A stretch of 64,000 nucleotides of DNA from Gordionus sp. m RMFG-2023 (GCF_954871325.1 NC_088775.1:55095561-55159560); one strand, 5' to 3'; counted from the first letter of the stretch, positions 1 to 11,256 are shown. Numbers and translations: made by a program. The notes: a model not told the origin generated them from the sequence alone.

Positions 1-930
1 CGATGATGACTATTGTCACTTATCTATGGTACATCTTCACTGAAATAGTATTTTACCATGTTAGCAATTTATATTTTAGCCCATTTGCTTCAAAAAACTT
101 TAAAAATAACGATTATGACAATTGTCACTTTTATATGGTACATCTTTATGAAATTTTAATTTGACATTTTTACAATCTATATTTTAACCCTTTTGTATCA
201 AAAAATTTCGAAAAACTTTAGAAACAACGATTATGACAATTGTCACTTATCTATGGTACATCTTCATTGATATACATGTTAGCAATTTCTATTTTTGCCC
301 ATTTGCTTTAAAAGAATTCAAAAAACTTTAAAAATAACGATTATGACAATTGTCACTTATCTGTACATCTTTACTGAAGTTTTATTTAAACATGTTAGCA
401 ATTTATTTTTTGCCCATTTGCATCAAAAAATTTAAAAAACTTTAAAAATGATTATGACAATTGTCACTTATCTTGGGTACATCTTTACTGAAGTTTTATT
501 TAAACATGTTAGCAATTTATTTTTTGCGCATATACGTCAAAAAAAGTTTAAAAATAACGATTATTACAATTGTCACTTTTCTGTGGTACATCTTCATGAA
601 ATTTTAATTTAACAAGTTCAAAATCTATATTTTGCATCAAAAAAAATTCAAAAACTTTAAAAATAAGGATTATGACAATTGTGTACATCTTCACTGAAGT
701 TTTATTAATACATATTAACAATACTTATTTTAACTGATTTACGTCAAAAAAATTTAAAAATGACGATTATGATAATATTCACTTCTATATGGTGCATCTT
801 AATTAAAATTTTAATTTAATATGTTAAAAATACATATTTTACCGTAAAAAAAAATCTAATATGTTTAAAAATACCGATTATGATAATTGTCATTTTTCCA
901 AGGAACATCTTTAATAACGAATATAAAAAT
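1..930 (+). repeat. Satellite array, about 110-bp unit
   Basis: Eight to nine degenerate copies of a 94-120 bp unit. Each holds the core GATTATGACAATTGTCAC, which includes the perfect palindrome TGACAATTGTCA, followed by TGGTACATCTTCA, an A/T stretch and a run like TTTGCCCATTTGC. Cores lie near 10, 117, 237, 343, 458, 567, 672, 766 and 874. Copies decay towards the right. The array probably continues leftwards beyond the window. Confidence 0.9.
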
Positions 931-1317
931 TGTCAGATTAAATTATTTTCCTTAAAAAGATCCTATACATAAATAAGTTAAATAAAAATATTTTAAAAAA
1001 ATATTATTTAGAAAACCCAACTCTTTTAATATACTTAAATAATAGATAATTTTACAAAAATGATAAAAAAATTCACCTAAAAGATTGTTTATTTATAATT
1101 AAATTCACAAAAGAATTCCTCAAAAAAGGTTTAAAATTTTTATCAAAATATGTTTAAAAATCTTTTTGAACTTCAAAAAATATTTTTTGCTTAAAATTTT
1201 GGGCGTGTAAAATCACTAATAAAATGTAGCAAATATTACAATTTTTATTAAAAAATATCAAATAAAAGTAATCCATTTTTTATTTCATAATATAATAATA
1301 TAAATAAAAAATATATC
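931..1317. other. AT-rich stretch without a gene
   Basis: Low-complexity A/T sequence with many poly-A and poly-T runs and no open frame of note. It separates the satellite array from the left end of the Harbinger-like element. Confidence 0.6.
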
Positions 1318-1445
1318 ATAGTGCGCACAAAGTGAGCATTTGCGTTTGCAGTACGTTTTTTAACGTAATGCATCTGTGTTTAAATTGAAAGCAGTACGTT
1401 TTTTCTTTGTTTAAAATTGAATCGTGATTTTATTTTTATTAAAAT

Positions 1446-1577
1446 ATGGACATATTAAGTTTACAAGATAAGCAAATTATTGCTTTATATTTAATTATTA
1501 AAAAACCAAAATCTACTAAGACGAGAAGGAAGACTACTAAAATATTCATGGATAGAAATTTATACAAAGATTTTTAA
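1446..1577 (+). pseudogene. Start of a Harbinger-like transposase (fragment)
   Basis: A 43-codon frame from ATG to TAA, beginning MDILSLQDKQIIALYL and going on to a basic stretch (KKPKSTKTRRKT). It resembles the N-terminus of HARBI1-like nucleases, where a short helical leader is followed by an Arg-rich stretch and an aromatic/Tyr-rich segment (here KIFMDRNLYKDF). Nothing of the DDE catalytic core follows; the next kilobase is AT-rich. Its position 130 bp inside the inverted end of 1318-8592 supports the assignment. The resemblance is short, so this remains tentative. Confidence 0.35.
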
Positions 1578-2765
1578 ATTCATAAATGATTTTTAATGTA
1601 TAGTATTTAAAAAAATCTACACACATTTGTAAATTTATTTATTTATCCTACCTTAATATATTTATAATAATCTACATATTTAAATAAAAATGCTAAATAA
1701 ATTTATAAAAGTTTGTTTATTTATATATATTCATCTTAAATAGAATAAGATATCTATTATATAAAAATAAATAGATTAACAAATAATGCAAATAGAAAAA
1801 TTTTAAATATATTTTTCTTTCTTTAAGAATATAAATGATCACTAGAACATGTAAGAGAGTATTAAATGTCTTATTAAAATAATACAATTTTATATCATTT
1901 AATTTATTATATTTACATAAGGTGATGTCAAAATAAAATATTGGCTCAATAAACCATAAAAGTTATCTATATAAAAGGTCAATATCTTAAAATTACAAAC
2001 ACTATTATTTTTTTTACATATTCTGAATATAATATTGGCTAAATTATGGTTAAAAAAAATGCAAGGATACATTAGATTTATACTTATCCTAGCTTGTAAT
2101 CTTTTTAAAATATAGTGGTATTTTTTAGATTAAAAAAATATGTAAATGAATTAAAATCCTAGAAAGGCTTCAAATTTAGATCTCTAAATAATTATTGTTT
2201 CAAAATTTATAATATATATATACACACTACTACATCTTAATAGCTCCCAAATTTTAGCTTATATATTTTTCAAAAATGGACACTATAATATGGAATATTA
2301 CTTTATTATATATGTCGTATTGGGATATGGAATCCCCACGTTTTTTTTGGAATCTTTTTTTTAAATTAAAAAAAAATATTTAAATATTCCGAATCCCCAT
2401 CCCCATGGGGATTCGGAATATTTTTTTAAAATTATTAAATTATACTTCTTATTAAATATTTTAGCTTTATATAAAAATTTTAATATTTGGAGAATTTCTT
2501 AAGAATTTAATAAAATCTTTCTTTTCTTTCTTTCTTATTTTAAGTGATCTTTCTTTTCTTTCTTTCATTACTTTCCTAAAATTTTTTATTTTAATATTTG
2601 GAGAATTTCTTATGAATTTAATAATCATCTGTATACATTTTAATACAATATTTCAATTTAATGAATAAAATTGACTCGTTTATTACTATATTTCGATATT
2701 TTTATTTTGTATAAATTTCAATAATATATTTCAATTTATTTCGAATTAACCCTTCCCAACAAAGG
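1578..2765. other. AT-rich stretch with a perfect 19-bp hairpin
   Basis: No gene is visible. At 2382-2423 lies a perfect inverted repeat with 19-bp arms and a CCCC loop; its arm ends CGAATCCCCAT. A related string, ATGTCGTATTGGGATATGG, occurs near 2313 and, inverted, near 6720-6750. These may be ends of a further small element that overlaps the fold-back arms. CTTTCTTT-type pyrimidine runs occur near 2520-2575. Confidence 0.5.
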
Positions 2766-3132
2766 TTAAAAAAATCACTTAAACTTTAAAGATGGGGTCT
2801 ATTTTATCCCCTAATAAATACAAAATAATATACCCGACTTAAGCAATAACCCATATTTTTATTTTTCTTTCTTTCTTATTACTTTCCTAAAATTTTTGAA
2901 AAAAATATTCACAAAAACAACAAAAAAAAATTGAAAAAACGAAAAAAAACAACACCAATTTTTTTTTAAATCTAGCTATTTTTTTTATATAATAAAAAGG
3001 TAAAATCATGGGGAAATTTTCATAGGGGAAATTTTCATATATTATTTTTTTTTTTTAATATTTTTTTTTTATTTATTTTTTTTAAAATATATTTTTTTAT
3101 TTATTATTTTTTTTAAATTTAAAAAAAATCTT

Positions 3133-3900
3133 AAGTATATTTAAGAATTTAGAAAAAAAGAGTATATTTAAGAATTTAGAAAAAAAGAGTATATTTAAGA
3201 ATTTAGAAAAAAGAGTATATTTAAGAATTTAGAAAAAAAGAGTATATTTAAGAATTTAGAAATATATTTAAGAATTTAGAAAAAAAGAGTATATTTAAGA
3301 ATTTAGAAAAAAGAGTATATTTAAGAATTTAGAAAAAAAGAGTATATTTAAGAATTTAGAAAAAAAGAGTATATTTAAGAATTTAGAAAAAAGAGTATAT
3401 TTAAGAATTTAGAAAAAAAGAGTATATTTAAGAATTTAGAAATATATTTAAGAATTTAGAAAAAAAGAGTATATTTAAGAATTTAGAAAAAAGAGTATAT
3501 TTAAGAATTTAGAAAAAAAGAGTATATTTAAGAATTTAGAAATATATTTAAGAATTTAGAAAAAAAGAGTATATTTAAGAATTTAGAAATATATTTAAGA
3601 ATTTAGAAAAAAAGAGTATATTTAAGAATTTAGAAAAAAGAGTATATTTAAGAATTTAGAAAAACAGAGTATATTTAAGAATTTAGAAAAAAAGAGTATA
3701 TTTAATAATTTAGAAAAAAAGAGTATATTTAAGAATTTAGAAAAAAAGAGTATATTTAAGAATTTAGAAAAAAAGAGTATATTTAAGAATTTAGAAAAAA
3801 AAGTATATTTAAGAATTTAGAAAAAAAGAGTATATTTAAGAATTTAGAAAAAAAAGTATATTTAAGAATTTAGAAAAACAGTATATTTAAGAATTTAATA
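3133..3900 (+). repeat. 27-bp minisatellite, left fold-back arm
   Basis: Tandem copies of about 26-27 bp, GAGTATATTTAAGAATTTAG followed by five to seven A. Units vary in A-run length, and some lack the GAGT start. There are about 28 units. Confidence 0.9.
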
Positions 3901-4017
3901 AAAATAGGTATACTAAATAATTAATCAATTTATTTGAATAAACATAACATATATACAATGTTAAATTTAAAAAACTTTGAAATTGTATCAAAAAATTTCC
4001 TTCAAAATCCACACGAT

Positions 4018-6975
4018 ATTTATTTATCAAAAAAAAAATCTAAAAATACGCCAACTGAAAGAAAAAAGTAACAAAAAAGTTATAAGCAAAAATAAAAATT
4101 TGTGCCAACTTCACGCTTAAAAGTCGATTGGAAGCACTAACGATGAAACTTATATCATTCTTAAGTGCTTTGTTAGTAGAGGTTAGTGCTTCAATCAGTT
4201 CCGTAGCCGAATTTAAGAATAAAAAGTTATTCACGAAAAAACAAAAATAAACAAATAATGGCGACGTGCCAAAACAAAAACTATAGGAGTACTAAACATC
4301 CGGTTTTCGCCATTATCTAGTGCTTAATTAGTGTATTTAAATTCCGTTATTAATTTACTTAACCGCCTTATAAAAAAAAGTTATAAGCTAAATAAAAACT
4401 ATGACGTCACGATTTAGGCGTGAAGTTGGCCGAACTTTTGGAAGCACTAACGATGAAACTTATATATTTAGATCTCATTATTATCAATATAATTATGCAG
4501 GAATTCTGATAGTTACCCTGATTCAATATAGCATATCAATAATTCAAATTTTCTGACACCTCTTTAGAATCTTAAAAAAAAGAATATATCATATCAAATT
4601 GATTATGTTTCTATAGATAGATATGAATAATTGTATTCATACTCTTCTCTAGAAATTATCAAAACAACTAAAGAAGTTGTTAATAAAAATGCAAGTCCAA
4701 CTCCACTTAGTGGTCGAAAATATAATCCTCGAGCGTTATATCTTTTTATTGGAAAACTGTTACTCGATAATATAAATAGATTGTAGAATAAGAGTGTTAT
4801 ATTTTTATTCGAATATTAAACTAAAATATTGATGGAAGAATAAAGAAGGAAAAAATTATAAAAAATGTATGATATAATTTTCAACGAATAAAACAGCAAT
4901 TAGCGAAAATAATTTTTTCACAAACTCGATTTTCATAATTCTGCTGAAAAGTAAAAATTTTTACCATATATCTCCCCCACCCCACCAATTTTTGTTTTTT
5001 TTGGCAAAGTCTGATTAATGTTTTATTTATTATTATGTTTTTTATTGCATTGTTATATTTTTTATTATTATTTTATAAATGAAGTTAGTAGAATTTACAA
5101 GTAAAAAGAAATTGTTATTATTTAAAAATATTAAAAAAAATTTTAAAATAGTTAGCTATATTATTTAAATTTAGGTTTTAATATAATAATTAAATTAAAT
5201 TTCAAGTAAAAAGTAAGTAAAGATAACTATAGTGGCTATTTTTTTAAATTGGTTATTAAATTAAGTAAATTATAAGTAAAAATGAAAAAAATTTAATCAA
5301 GAATTTTAAAAAGAAAATGGCCCTGATGATATACAAATTATGGACTATATATAAATATTTTTTAAAATTCTAGCCATGCAAATGTTACCATGCAAATGTT
5401 ACCTCTGCAACTATTGCTGTACAATTATATTGCTAAAAAAAGTTTTTTTGGAGCAGTGCCAGCCTTCGGTCGTGATTTTGAATTGGCTTATTTACCCCCC
5501 TTTTAATTCTTAGAATTATTAACAAAGTTAGTAAACGTTTTATAATTTCAAAATAGGTAACAGATGAAAATGATAAATTATGAATGAATGATGTTGATTT
5601 ATTAATATGATTAAGATAAGAATAGAAAGGAAAGAAATTTACAAATTAAACATGTTTTTTGAATAAATATTAAAAATTATTTATATATTGGATCTGCTGT
5701 TTAACACTAATCACAAAAAAATAAATTTCGGCTCAAAAGTTGGTTTGAGCCTGAGTCAAATTTTTGACTTAAAAACTGGCTGATTTTAGAGCTAAATAAG
5801 CTTGGCTCAGCCGTTTAACAACACTAGTAATCCAAGAAGCCGGATTGGATCAGCCGTTTAACAACACTAATCAGAAATATATAAATATCGGCTCAAAAGT
5901 CAACTGAGCGAACTCCTTAGCCGGCTTGAGCCAACACCTGATTCGACTCAGCCGGCTTGAGCTTCGAATTTTCGGCTAAAAATCTGGCTGAGTTTAGGAT
6001 TAAGTCGACTTGGCTCAGTTTCATAGGTATAAAAAAGAGCCACTTTGGAATGTTTAAAATTTTTAAATTGCTTATATCTCAAAAACTATTTTTGCCATCT
6101 TTACCTTAATATTTTTATAAAACTTATTTAGCATATTTTACTATAACAATATTTATAGTTATCTTCACACTCATCACTATCTATATTATCCTTCTCTTTT
6201 TCCGAATTGTGAATGCTGTCATATAAATAGTCATCACTTGACTCTCAATCTACTTCATCTATATAAAATATTATAAATAACATGTTCAAAGTATATATTT
6301 TTACCTATTAGCATAATTAAATTCAAAAAGTATAAGATTATGACAATTTGTCACATTTCTATGGGTCATCTTCACTGAAAATATAATTTAACATGTTTAC
6401 AATATATATTTTTACATATTTGCTTTGAAAAAATTCAAAGAGGTTCAAAAATAACGATTATGACAATTGTCATTTTTATATGGTACATCTTCATTGAAAT
6501 TTTAATTTAACAGATTTACAACATATATTTTTACAAATTTGCTTTAAAAAAATTCGAAAAAGTTCAAAAATAACAATTATGACAATTGTCATTTTTTTAT
6601 GGGTCATCTTCATTAAAAATTTAATTTAACATGTTTACAATATATATTTGGCTGATATTTATAGTAATAACTCTACACATGCTGGAATACATTTCCCGTT
6701 AAATCCGATTTTTAAATTTTTTCAAAAGATTCCGAATCCCCATACGACATCATAAAGAATAGCTATAACATAGTCACAACAAAAGATTATTTTCGACTAA
6801 TGCCTAATCCATTAAACCCTATTCTTTATTTCTCCAATGCTCTTAGACCCTATATTTTATATCCTCGTAAATACGAGGATATAAAATAGAATCCTCAACC
6901 AAGATATCAATATCTAGCGGTATTTTTAATATATTTAAAATTACAACATAATCTTAATCATTTTCTTACGCTTTG
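4018..6975. other. Loop of the fold-back element
   Basis: No convincing gene. An 80-bp direct repeat lies at about 4077-4155 and 4380-4466; both copies end GGAAGCACTAACGATGAAAC, while the middle segment CCAACTTCACGC is inverted between them. At 5690-6030 are several copies of AGCCGTTTAACAACACTA and CGGCTCAAAAGT strings that look like ends of a hAT-type MITE. At 6853-6888 is a perfect hairpin with 17-bp arms (TATTTTATATCCTCGTA) round AA. Confidence 0.5.
6330..6650 (+). repeat. Internal patch of the 110-bp satellite
   Basis: Three copies of the satellite unit of 1-930, in the same orientation. Each has ATTATGACAATTGTCA or a near match, a TTCACTGAAA or TTCATTGAAA string, and a TACAATATATATTTTTACA stretch. 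Similarity to the window-end arrays shows the satellite spreads as short patches inside other elements. Confidence 0.85.
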
Positions 6976-7094
6976 ATCGTGTGGATTTTGAAGGAAATTT
7001 TTTGATACAATATCAAAGTTTTTTAAATTTAACATTGTATATATGTTATGTTTATTCAAATAAATTGATTAATTATTTAGTATACCTATTTTTA

Positions 7095-7385
7095 TTAAAT
7101 TCTTAAATATACTTTTTTTTCTAATTTCTTAAATATACTCTTTTTTTCTAAATTCTTAAATATACTTTTTTTTCTAAATTCTTAAATATACTCTGTTTTT
7201 CTAATAAATATACTTTTTTTTCTAAATTCTTAAATATACTCTTTTTTTCTAAATTCTTAAATATACTCTTTTTTTCTAAATTCTTAAATATACTCCTTTT
7301 TTCTAAATTCTTAAATATACTCTTTTTTTCTAAATTCTTAAATATACTCTTTTTTTCTAAATTCTTAAATATACTTAAGATTTTT
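7095..7385 (-). repeat. 27-bp minisatellite, right fold-back arm
   Basis: Reverse-complement copy of the repeat at 3133-3900, with about 11 units. The copy-number difference between the arms is the main difference seen between them. Confidence 0.9.
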
Positions 7386-7736
7386 TTTAAATTTAAAAAA
7401 AATAATAAATAAAAAAATATATTTAAAAAAAAATAAATAAAAAAAAAATATTAAAAAAAATAAATAAAAAAAAAATAATATATGAAAATTTCCCCATGAT
7501 TTTACCTTTTTATTATATAAAAAAAATAGATAGATTTAAAAAAAAATTGGTGTTGTTTTTTTTCGTTTTTTCAATTTTTTTTTGTTGTTTTTGTGAATAT
7601 TTTTTTCAAAAATTTTAGGAAAGTAATAAGAAAGAAAGAAAAATTAAAATATGGGTTATTGCTTAAGTCGGGTATATTATTTTGTATTTATTAGGGGATA
7701 AAATAGACCCCATCTTTAAAGTTTAAGTGATTTTTT

Positions 7737-8183
7737 TTACGAATAAATAAACATATTTACAATAATAAACAGACTAAATTTATTTAATGTTAGATTTAAA
7801 GTTGTTTCTGATGAATTTGTTGGTGATAATTCAATAGTATTTTGATCCTTTGATTGCTCCATCAATGTATGATACAATCTTGATACTTCCCAATTGAAAA
7901 AGTATTTATTTGAATGGCTCATACTTTCCAAGCCTTCTGCCATTGATTGTAGATACAATCTAAAATAATATTAAATTTATAGATAAAAAAATATATTTTA
8001 CTGGCTTTCAGATGGCACCCTTTCCAAAAGAGCCAAAAGTCTTTCACCCATGAGTGCATTTATTTTTGAACCAGTAGTCTTTGGTGTAGTTTCTTTAGTA
8101 CTAAAATTGTCAGTAGTTTTTCTGTCCTTTATCATTGGCTTCATAAATTTTATATATTCATATTCAACTTCTTCTTTAAGCAT
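7737..8183 (-). CDS. Small MADF/Myb-like protein, two exons
   Basis: Exon 1 runs from ATG at 8183 to 8002. A 42-nt intron (8001-7960, GTAAAATA...TTTTAG) keeps the frame into exon 2 (7959-7737), for 134 residues. Residues about 5-20 (VEYEYIKFMKPMIKDR) resemble the end of a MADF/Myb-SANT-like domain, where an aromatic residue precedes a 'F.KP' helix. A Ser/Thr/Lys-rich linker follows, then a helical LLALLERVPSES segment and a Gln/Asn-rich tail. The first helices of the domain are not visible upstream because a stop interrupts the frame before this ATG. The gene sits at the right end of a Harbinger-like element and may be its DNA-binding accessory protein. The last codons run into the edge of the fold-back arm. 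The family call is weak. Confidence 0.4.
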
Positions 8184-8571
8184 GATACAGTTGGATCATG
8201 CTGTGGAAACTCCATCTCCATGCTAATAAAAATATAATTTATCACTGTTCATATATATTTACCTTAAACTAATGGTTGATATCTAAAATTTATTCTAATA
8301 ATAATATCAATTAATATATTCTAAAATTTATAAAATATAATTTATATTCTAAAATTTTATAAATATCAATTAATATATTCTAAATGATATAATATCAATT
8401 AATATATGAGATAAATTATACTTACAATTTTGTATGCATTTTCAAATTTTAGCGCAAAATTAAAAAAGCATAAAACGTTTGATTTTTTTTTAACGCTTGC
8501 CGTAAAAAAATCCAATTTGCACAATACCATTTAAAATGCGTTATTAGCTTTTAAAACGGAGCGTTGCAACG
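8184..8571. other. AT-rich end of the Harbinger-like element
   Basis: Upstream of the small minus-strand gene. It holds repeated strings of the kind AATTAATATATTCTAAA (8310-8410) and no further exon that I could support. The segment 8480-8570 has more G/C and leads into the inverted end. Confidence 0.45.
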
Positions 8572-8696
8572 CTCAATTTGTGCGCACTATAATATAATAG
8601 GTTTATTTGTTGATAAATAATATATTAACATTAAATATAAATATAAATAAAATAAAATAAATTATTTTAATAAAAATAAAAAATTAAATAGGCCGC

Positions 8697-9000
8697 GTTA
8701 TATTTCGCGAAATAGTTTTCGCTATATTATCTTCGCGATTTATATTTCACGATATTGACCTCGCTATAAAATTTTCGCGATAAAAATTTCGCTCTAATGT
8801 CGCTTTAAAAGTTTTGCGATAAGAGTTTGGCTATAAAAAATTCGCGATATTTGTTTCGCTATATTGTTTTCGCGGAAAAGTATTCGCTAATGTGGATTCG
8901 TGATAAAAGTTTCGCTATAAAGTTCATTCGCGATAAACGACATTCGCGATAAAAGTTTCACGAGAAAGTGTTTCGCGATAAAAGTTTCGCTGAATTGACA
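8697..9000 (+). repeat. Degenerate CGCGATAA motif cluster, left
   Basis: About fifteen copies of a word like TTCGCGATAAAAGTTTCGCT spaced 12-30 bp apart, with variants CGCTATAA and CGTGATAA. The phase is irregular. A matching cluster occurs at 11036-11256. Confidence 0.75.
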
Positions 9001-9554
9001 TGGAACCATATATGAGTATCAATTAAATTATATTTAATTTTATTGGTCATTCAATTTCAAAGATTTCAAACCCAACAATGCCCCAAATTAAACAAGAGCT
9101 TAATTTTAATTTATAAATCTAAAAATAACTATTTCTTCTCTGAAATATCAACCTTTATCACAAAAAAAAATATATTCTAAAAAATTGATTAATAAATAAT
9201 TTCGTATTTGATTTAATAGTCCTAACTTAATAGCTTCATAAAACACGTCTTGTTTATTGTGAAATTAAAGAATTATGAAAATTTTCACAAGATTTATTAA
9301 ATATACTCCGCTTTATTGTAAAATTAATGAATTATGGTAAAAATTTCCACCAAAATGCAGATGATCATTTATTTATTATTTTATATAAAAAAAAATTTTT
9401 TATAAAAAAATAAATAAAAAAAAATAATATCAAAAATTTTCCCGTGATTCAGTGAGTAACCAAAAAAATAATAAATTTTTCGGAGTTTCCGTGAGTTTCT
9501 ATAATATTTTCTAAATAATTTTTTTTAAAACAATGCAAATGTTATTTATTTTTT
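9001..9554. other. AT-rich stretch without a gene
   Basis: No open frame of note. Poly-A/poly-T tracts and a 9361-9440 stretch similar in style to the fold-back arm (ATTTATTATTTTATATAAAAA), but not clearly homologous. Confidence 0.5.
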
Positions 9555-9651
9555 TAAATAGATTTTAAAAGAAACACCCAAAGTTTTATTTATTTTAATT
9601 TTTTTTAAAACACCAATTTTATTATTTATACTTAAAATAAAAGAATTATTT

Positions 9652-9990
9652 TAAATATGGTCTGAATTATGGAAATATTTTGATAAAGATAAAGAGAATT
9701 TTGCAAAATGCGTTATCGGCGGAATTCTAATTTCACGGGGAGGAATAATGAAAAATTCATTTAATACAACAAATATTCGGAAACATTTAAAGCGATTCCA
9801 TCAAACGGAATTCGAATAGCTAATACAAAAATAACGAGAAATATTAGAAAAAACAAATCAAATTTTTAAAAAAAAGAGCCCTGAAAGTCAGCCAACAATA
9901 TCAGCCTATCTTAATAAAACTAATATTTGGAAATATTAAGATCCTTTGCCTGAAAATCTAGAGGCTCTTATATTTATTTTAAAAAATCTA
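9652..9990 (+). pseudogene. hAT transposase remnant, BED zinc finger
   Basis: The translation reads SELWKYFDKDKENFAKCVIC, then SRGGIMKNSFNTTNIRKHLK and RFHQTEFE: an aromatic W..YF start, CxxC, and an HLKRFH pair, which is a BED finger. A 2-bp loss just after the ATG (compare the relative at 10545) and internal stops break the frame. After the finger the sequence passes to QPTISAYLNKTN and then the C-terminal LPENLEALIFI. The catalytic domain is deleted. Confidence 0.75.
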
Positions 9991-10057
9991 ATACATTATA
10001 ATTTTATATGTTAAATATTACAATTTTAAAAACAACATAAATTGGATATATTATTAT

Positions 10058-10782
10058 TAGGGCTGTACCGATCCACATATTTTTCACCGATCCGATATTA
10101 CTTAAAACCGATCCGATATTTATACTGATTTGTAATCACACCCGTTTCAACCAAATGCAATTAAGAAATCAATATTTTTTATGCAAAAAATCGAATTATG
10201 AAATTTAATTTAATTTTTTTATTTCTACAATTAAGACTATAATAAAAAATATATATTTAATAATATATCCATTTTATGTTGGTATGAATTATAAAATTGT
10301 AATATTTATATAAAATTATAATATATTAGATTTTTTTAATAAATATGAGAGCCTCCAGATTTTCTGGGAATAAACGTCTACGATATGGACTATCTATATC
10401 TCCTGCCGTACTGAAGGCAGACTCAGATGATTCCGCAGATAACGCATTTTGCAAAATTATCTTTGCCTTAGTAAAATATTTTCATAATTCAGATACCATA
10501 TTTAAAAAAATTCTTTTATTTAAAGTATAAATAAAAAAATTGACGTTATTTAAAAAGATTTAAATTAAATAAAACTTTGGGTGTTCCTTTCTATTTTTAT
10601 AAAAAAAAAACTTTTAAAATATATTATAATAATGTAAAATAAATATACATAAAATAAAATAACAAAAAAAAGTAAAGTAAAAAGATCGGATCGGTTTTTA
10701 CAGGTATCGGCCCGATCCGATATTTCCGGAAAACGCTAATCGGTACCGATCCGATCCGATATTTAATATCGGCACAGCCCTA
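10058..10782 (-). mobile_element. hAT MITE nested in a relative, 8-bp duplication
   Basis: Ends TAGGGCTGTACCGATCC and, inverted, GATATCGGCACAGCCCTA-like. The flanks 10050-10057 and 10783-10790 are both ATTATTAT, an exact 8-bp target duplication typical of hAT. Both ends carry runs of CGATCCGATAT subterminal repeats. The minus strand keeps a transposase start (10545 down to about 10430, including AKCVICG) fused to the C-terminal FPENLEALIFIKK (to about 10310), a different internal deletion from that in the host copy. Confidence 0.9.
10310..10545 (-). pseudogene. hAT transposase remnant in nested copy
   Basis: The minus-strand start MVSEL and the finger segment KDNFAKCVICG are followed at once by RRRLFPENLEALIFIKK, the usual C-terminal end of the hAT dimerisation region. 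Everything between is deleted. The orientation is opposite to the enclosing element. Confidence 0.65.
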
Positions 10783-11035
10783 ATTATTATATATATTTTA
10801 TCTATTATAATATAATTTTTTTTAAATTATAGTTGAAATAAAAATATTAAATTAAATGCATAATTCTTTTGCATAAAAAATATTGATTTCTTAATTACAT
10901 TTGGTTCAAAGAGGATGGGTAAAAAATCAATATAAATATCGCCTCAGTATCGGATCGGTTTTCAACCAAAATCGGAAAATTATCTGATCGGATCGGTGAA
11001 AAATATGTGGATCGGCACAGCTCTAGTTGTAATTC

Positions 11036-11256
11036 AATTGCGACATTATATTCACGGTAATACATTCGCTATAATGCCTTTGATGCCCCCGCGATAATGC
11101 ATTCGCTGTAATGGATTTGCACCATTGTTTGCGCGTTAGAACATTCACGGCAATGCATTCGCTATAATAACTTTTCGCAGTAATGTATTCGATAATATAT
11201 TTTGCGGATAAAGTTTCGCGATAGATGTGATACACTTTTCGAGATACGTTTTTGCA
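11036..11256 (-). repeat. CGCGATAA-type motif cluster, right
   Basis: Repeated words such as CATTCGCTATAATG, ATTCACGGTAATAC and TTTCGCGATAGA at 12-25 bp spacing. It matches the style of 8697-9000, so the two clusters bracket the BED-hAT region. They could be the repetitive ends of one larger element. Confidence 0.6.

Larger units (their letters stand above)
2766..7739. mobile_element. Fold-back element, long inverted arms with minisatellite
   Basis: Left arm 2766-4017 and right arm 6976-7739 are inverted copies of one another. The arms share, in order from the outside: AAAAATCACTTAAAC, a unique block with TATTTTATCCCCTAATAAA, a CTTTCTTTC-like tract, a purine/pyrimidine block, a 26-27 bp tandem repeat, and an inner block ending CCACACGAT. 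They differ mainly in repeat copy number, about 28 in the left arm and about 11 in the right. Long inverted repeats that themselves contain tandem repeats are the hallmark of fold-back/Galileo-type DNA elements. No transposase was recognised in the loop (4018-6975). The similarity of the two arms outside the tandem repeat suggests recent origin or gene conversion. Confidence 0.6.
1318..8592. mobile_element. PIF/Harbinger-like element with inverted ends
   Basis: The left end starts TAGTGCGCACAAAGTGAGC and the right end (about 8572-8592) reads the reverse complement with one difference (GCTCAATTTGTGCGCACTA), giving inverted repeats of about 19 bp. Just inside the left end is a short frame resembling the start of a PIF/Harbinger nuclease (1446-1577, +). 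Just inside the right end is a small MADF/Myb-like gene on the opposite strand (7737-8183). A nuclease plus a separate Myb/SANT-type DNA-binding protein is the known layout of that superfamily. The middle is filled by the fold-back structure at 2766-7739, so the nuclease core is gone. The target duplication is not clear; TA or a short A/T trinucleotide is possible. The assignment rests on layout and weak protein resemblance. Confidence 0.45.
9555..11025 (+). mobile_element. BED-finger hAT, 5' end lost, containing its own relative
   Basis: The right end, GATCGGCACAGCTCTA at 11025, matches inverted the left end of the nested element at 10058. The interior from about 9560 also aligns with that element in the opposite direction. 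Plus-strand coding (9652-9990) starts with a BED zinc finger and jumps straight to the C-terminal LPENLEALIFI motif, so this is an internal-deletion derivative. Its left terminal repeat is absent, with homology ceasing near 9555. A 725-bp element of the same family is inserted at 10058-10782. Confidence 0.7.

Noticed and set aside
1-930. Telomeric repeat
   Set aside because: Unit length and sequence are unlike any short telomeric repeat; it is an ordinary satellite.
3133-3900. Regular repeats resembling a CRISPR array
   Set aside because: Units are contiguous with no unique spacers, in eukaryotic DNA; it is a minisatellite in the fold-back arm.
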